From positions 1 through 64,000 of the forward strand of contig DGWD01000035.1 of assembly GCA_002395155.1 (NCBI GenBank): a stretch of 64,000 nucleotides of DNA. The letters run 5' to 3'. The position numbers were made by a program, and so were the translations under genes. Position 1 is the first letter of the stretch; every line of letters begins with the position of its first letter. The notes under the pieces are model-generated. The model saw nothing but the letters and a program-made list of their open reading frames with translations. It searched no databases and was not told the DNA's origin. Origin of the DNA: Treponema sp. UBA4267. Lineage in GTDB: Bacteria > Spirochaetota > Spirochaetia > Treponematales > Treponemataceae. Of the stretch, positions 60,838-64,000 are shown one piece after another.

Positions 60838-62556
60838 ATGAAACAAACAGGCGCACAGATTATTGTTAAATTGTTGGAAATGTATGGGATTAAAACCGTA
60901 GCTGGAATTCCAGGTGGTTCTATTCTTCCTCTTTATGATGAATTAAATCGTTCTTCAATCCGCCACGTCCTTGTGCGCCAGGAACAGGCAGCCGGATTTA
61001 TAGCTCAGGGAATGACTCGTTCTACAGGTAAGGTTGCAGTTTGTATGGCAACCTCTGGTCCTGGAGCTATGAACCTTCTTACAGCTATTGCAGATGCCCG
61101 TGCCGACTCAATCCCAATTATTGCAATTACAGGTCAGGTAAATACTTCTTTAATTGGAACAGATGCTTTCCAGGAAGCCGATACTTTTGGACTTTCTTTC
61201 CCAATTACAAAACATTCTATGATGGTAAAAAGTCCTGCTGAACTTTTGAATGCAATTCCAGAAGCCTTTGAAATTGCACAGAATGGTCGTCCGGGGCCAG
61301 TTTTAATTGATGTTCCCCGCGATGTTCAGCTAGCTGAATGCGAGGTTGATTCATGGCCAGATATTGAAGCCGTTCGCGTACACGATATCCGTTTTCACAC
61401 TCCAATTGCTGAGTACGGCGAAAAAATGACCAAAATTATTGAAGCACTTAAGGCTTCTAAACGTCCTGTACTTTACTGTGGAGGCGGTTGTAATACAGAA
61501 GAGGCTGCCAGTGGAATTAAGGCTTTTGTTCAGACTTACTCCCTGCCTCTTGTAACAAGTTTGATGGGGCTTGGTTGTTTGCCAGAAAGTATGCCAAACT
61601 TTATAGGAATGCTTGGAATGCATGGTAATCATGCGGCAAATGTTGCAATTCATGATTCAGATTTAGTTATTGCCGCTGGAGTTCGTTTTGATGACCGTGC
61701 AACTGGTCTTGTTCAGCAGTTCTGTCCTGATGCCAGAATTGTTCATATTGATATTGATGCGGCCGAAGTTAATAAGATTCTTCCTGCAAATATTTCGATT
61801 GTTGCTGATGTAGAATCTGTATTCCCAGTTCTGACCCAGTTGATTTCGGAACAGAAGGTAAGTGCTCCAGAAGCATGGCTTAAAAAGATTTGTAAGATAA
61901 AGGAAGAAAATACTTCTGTAGAATGTGGTCGCCCAAAGGGAGAAAAACTTGCTAATCCTCGCGAAATTATTTCTAAGATTCCTGAATATGCAGCTCAAGC
62001 TGGTGTAAGTGGAGATAAATTGATTGCTACTACAGATGTAGGACAACATCAGATGTGGGCAGCTCAGTATTATCCAGTTGAAAGACCTCGTTCTTTCCTT
62101 ACTTCTGGTTCTTTGGGAACAATGGGTTTTGGTTTGCCTGCTGCAATTGGTGCCGCACTTGCTAATCCAGAGTCTAGAGTTGTTTGTTTTTCTGGAGACG
62201 GCTCAATCATGATGAATATTCAGGAAATGGCTACTCTTGCTGAACTTAATCTTCCTGTAACTGTAATAGTTTTCCAGAACGGTACTTTGGGTATGGTTTA
62301 TCAGCAGCAGAAGTTCCTTTTTGAAAAAAATTATTCGGCTTCGGTTTTCTCTAAAGAACCAGATTTACTTTCTATTGCCAGAGGTTTTGGTATAGAAGCT
62401 ATAGATGCAGATGAAGATCCTGAATGGTACAAGAAGGCCTTTGATCCTGCAAATCAGGCTAAGCCTCGCTTTGTAAGAATTTCTGTTGATTCTGAAGAAA
62501 CTGTATTACCATTCGTTCCTGGTGGAAAGGCTAATATTGATTCTATAAGAGACTAG
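60838..62556 (+). CDS. ilvB: Acetolactate synthase, large (catalytic) subunit
   Basis: 572 residues of the ThDP-dependent acetohydroxyacid synthase family, the first step of branched-chain amino acid synthesis. The catalytic glutamate is in VLVRQEQAAGFIAQG, FAD/substrate region in RPGPVLIDVPRDVQ, and the ThDP motif is SGDGSIMMNIQEMAT. A Q-rich GMVYQQQ stretch before the C-terminal end is normal. No regulatory small subunit (ilvN) follows; the next gene is convergent. AGAGG lies 6 nt before the ATG. Expression is probably controlled by the attenuator upstream. Confidence 0.96.
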   Translation: MKQTGAQIIVKLLEMYGIKTVAGIPGGSILPLYDELNRSSIRHVLVRQEQAAGFIAQGMTRSTGKVAVCMATSGPGAMNLLTAIADARADSIPIIAITGQVNTSLIGTDAFQEADTFGLSFPITKHSMMVKSPAELLNAIPEAFEIAQNGRPGPVLIDVPRDVQLAECEVDSWPDIEAVRVHDIRFHTPIAEYGEKMTKIIEALKASKRPVLYCGGGCNTEEAASGIKAFVQTYSLPLVTSLMGLGCLPESMPNFIGMLGMHGNHAANVAIHDSDLVIAAGVRFDDRATGLVQQFCPDARIVHIDIDAAEVNKILPANISIVADVESVFPVLTQLISEQKVSAPEAWLKKICKIKEENTSVECGRPKGEKLANPREIISKIPEYAAQAGVSGDKLIATTDVGQHQMWAAQYYPVERPRSFLTSGSLGTMGFGLPAAIGAALANPESRVVCFSGDGSIMMNIQEMATLAELNLPVTVIVFQNGTLGMVYQQQKFLFEKNYSASVFSKEPDLLSIARGFGIEAIDADEDPEWYKKAFDPANQAKPRFVRISVDSEETVLPFVPGGKANIDSIRD

Positions 62557-62574
62557 TTGTTTAAGTATTAGTTT

Positions 62575-64000
62575 TTACTTGGAAATTAAGAAGAAGGATA
62601 TTTCCGTATTCCATTCAAAAATAGTTTTGTCGCAGGCGGCAAGGAGCAGGTTTACAATTTTTTGTATTTCCAGGCTACCTACCGCCTGACACATTTTTGC
62701 TCCATAAGCCGAAGTTTGTGGATTGAACCATTTTTCAATTTCTGCAGGAGTAATTCGTCTTTTTTCTTTTAAGTTTTGGGTAGCAATCTTTACGGTAAGC
62801 CCCTTTTTTCTGAAGGTGTTGGCAATAAAAATTCCATCCCAATTAAACAAAATATTGTCGCGGTCCCCAAAGAATTCTTGTTCTGCCGCTTCCATTTTAT
62901 CCAAAGTTTCTAAAAATGGTTTTAGACTTTCTGGTGAAAGAATTTGATTTCTAACCAATTGGCTTATTTTTTGTCCGTGGCAAGGTATACGCTGGGAAAT
63001 AATCATATTCCAGCCTTCTGCAAGTGGACATTCGTATGTAAATTCTTCATCATCTTGGGAATCTGGACGTTCATTATCATATTTTGTAAAGACTGCTTCT
63101 TCGCTAATAAAGAATTCTTTTTGTGGAGTAAGAATACCGGCTAAAGAATCTGCCAGGGCTATAATTGATGTTTCAGAGGCAAATGGGTCTGTAAAGAAAA
63201 GGCGGTCAAAAACTGCACCGTTATACTGGAACTGTACAAGCAGGTTGTAAAAATCTTTTGGAGTAAGAAAATCTGATGAAAGGGATTGTCCACGGCAGCG
63301 TAAAACCGGTCGGTCTAAAGAACCTAAAGTTCTTCCGTATTGTTCCAAAATCTCTTTTCCTTTTTCAGTTTTACAAACACCGCAAGTTACACCTTCTGGA
63401 GTTCTGCGGGCAATTTCCCAAAGAAGTAGTCCGGAATCTGCATTCCAAATTAAAGAACGGTGATGGCGGAGAAGGTTTGCCATGTTGGTCATTGTATCGC
63501 GGATGCCCAGAAGAACTTCTGCACGGTTTGAATCGAGTCTCTGACGCCAGAAGCGGTCGGCACGGTTTAGAATTACTTCTTTTGCAGGATCCTTTGGACT
63601 GAATGTAAGGTTTTCTTCTTTTTTGACATCTCCAGACTTGAAATGCTCATTTACCCACCATTCAGAAATTGGATTTTCACCAAATTCAGATTTTTCTGTT
63701 TCTTGTTTTTTTGCAAGATTTGAGTAGCGGTTTATAGAACCTGTAGTTTCTGGCGAAGTTGCCAGTTCATCGGAAGTATATTGTTCGCTAGACTGATTTT
63801 TTTCAAGAATTGCAGCAATTTGCAGTTCACGGCGGGAAAGTACACCATCTCTGATTGTTGCTTCGTAGCCCTGGGTGCTTGGATTGTAAAATACTCGACC
63901 CATAAGAGAGTCTGGCAGGTACTGTTGAGCAACCCAGTGATCGCGGTAGGCATGTGGATAAAGATAGCCTGCTCCATGACCAAATCCTTCTGCATCACGG
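62575..64000 (-). CDS. RarA/MgsA-type AAA ATPase C-terminus fused to a methyltransferase-like domain (cut by window edge)
   Basis: The frame is open to the right edge, so the ATPase core is missing. The first visible residues (DAEGFGHGAGYLYPHAYRDH, then QQYLPDSL) match the C-terminal end of RarA, the replication-associated clamp-loader-like ATPase. The ATG at 63901-63903 (MGRVFYN) is internal to this frame, so it is not taken as the start. The visible 440 residues after it have a linker (about 30-90) and a Rossmann-like domain with FWRQRLDSNRAEVL, GLLLWEIARRTPEGVT and FDRLFFTDPF, reminiscent of a SAM-methyltransferase fold without a clear glycine motif. Repair or replication restart is the expected context. 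Confidence 0.82.
   Translation of the reverse strand, partial: RDAEGFGHGAGYLYPHAYRDHWVAQQYLPDSLMGRVFYNPSTQGYEATIRDGVLSRRELQIAAILEKNQSSEQYTSDELATSPETTGSINRYSNLAKKQETEKSEFGENPISEWWVNEHFKSGDVKKEENLTFSPKDPAKEVILNRADRFWRQRLDSNRAEVLLGIRDTMTNMANLLRHHRSLIWNADSGLLLWEIARRTPEGVTCGVCKTEKGKEILEQYGRTLGSLDRPVLRCRGQSLSSDFLTPKDFYNLLVQFQYNGAVFDRLFFTDPFASETSIIALADSLAGILTPQKEFFISEEAVFTKYDNERPDSQDDEEFTYECPLAEGWNMIISQRIPCHGQKISQLVRNQILSPESLKPFLETLDKMEAAEQEFFGDRDNILFNWDGIFIANTFRKKGLTVKIATQNLKEKRRITPAEIEKWFNPQTSAYGAKMCQAVGSLEIQKIVNLLLAACDKTIFEWNTEISFFLISK

Noticed and set aside
63732..63903. ATG at 63901-63903 as the start of the last gene
   Set aside because: The frame continues upstream to the window edge with RarA-like sequence, so this methionine is internal.

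Overview
The window reads as a chromosome segment of a gut- or rumen-type Treponema (Spirochaetota). The pointers are low G+C with AT-rich intergenic gaps, a Rex/serC/serA cluster, a CarD-ispD-ispF cluster, a giant spirochete-style coiled-coil protein, several membrane GGDEF proteins, a secreted GH5 cellulase, and large cytoplasmic starch/glycogen enzymes. The species cannot be fixed from the sequence alone. No prophage, insertion sequence, CRISPR array or rRNA was seen.

Left part (1-9.6 kb): serA (cut by the window edge), serC and rex, with a perfect Rex-like dyad upstream of rex and a GC-rich repeat element between serC and serA. Then come an SLT lytic transglycosylase, an unknown protein, a PTS IIA protein, pgi, argR with a likely operator, an M23-like protein with an altered metal site, a membrane-anchored LuxR-type regulator behind a concentric dyad, and a threonine-synthase homologue whose PLP lysine is arginine.

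9.6-30.5 kb: malQ plus a 1232-residue GH13 protein; a Cache-PAS-GGDEF protein overlapping a TRAP-type binding lipoprotein; a PflX-like radical SAM protein; TatD; a pseudouridine synthase; an orphan beta-class DNA methyltransferase; a GH5 endoglucanase; two more GGDEF proteins (one with a ruined active site) around gpmA; tRNA-Ala(UGC); an RlpA-like protein; and a 570-residue unknown.

30.5-49.6 kb: a 157-bp tandem array fills the gap between two convergent genes. It is followed by a beta-helix/GLUG lipoprotein, a four-gene TolC-MacA-MacB-type export operon, a TraB protein with a TPR lipoprotein, an anchored envelope protein, a SpoIIE-type phosphatase, a DEAD-box-family helicase with DEGD, and carD-ispD-ispF.

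49.6-64 kb: the 1563-residue coiled-coil protein with 11-residue repeats, a HAD phosphatase, an NFACT protein, a small secreted protein, two tandem M30-like zinc-peptidase lipoproteins, and ilvB behind a Leu/Val-rich leader peptide and attenuator. At the edge is a RarA-type ATPase fused to a methyltransferase-like domain.

A recurring feature is genes without a Shine-Dalgarno whose -10 box lies 6-7 nt before the start codon, which suggests leaderless transcripts. Most other genes have a clear AGGAG-type site, which was used to choose starts.
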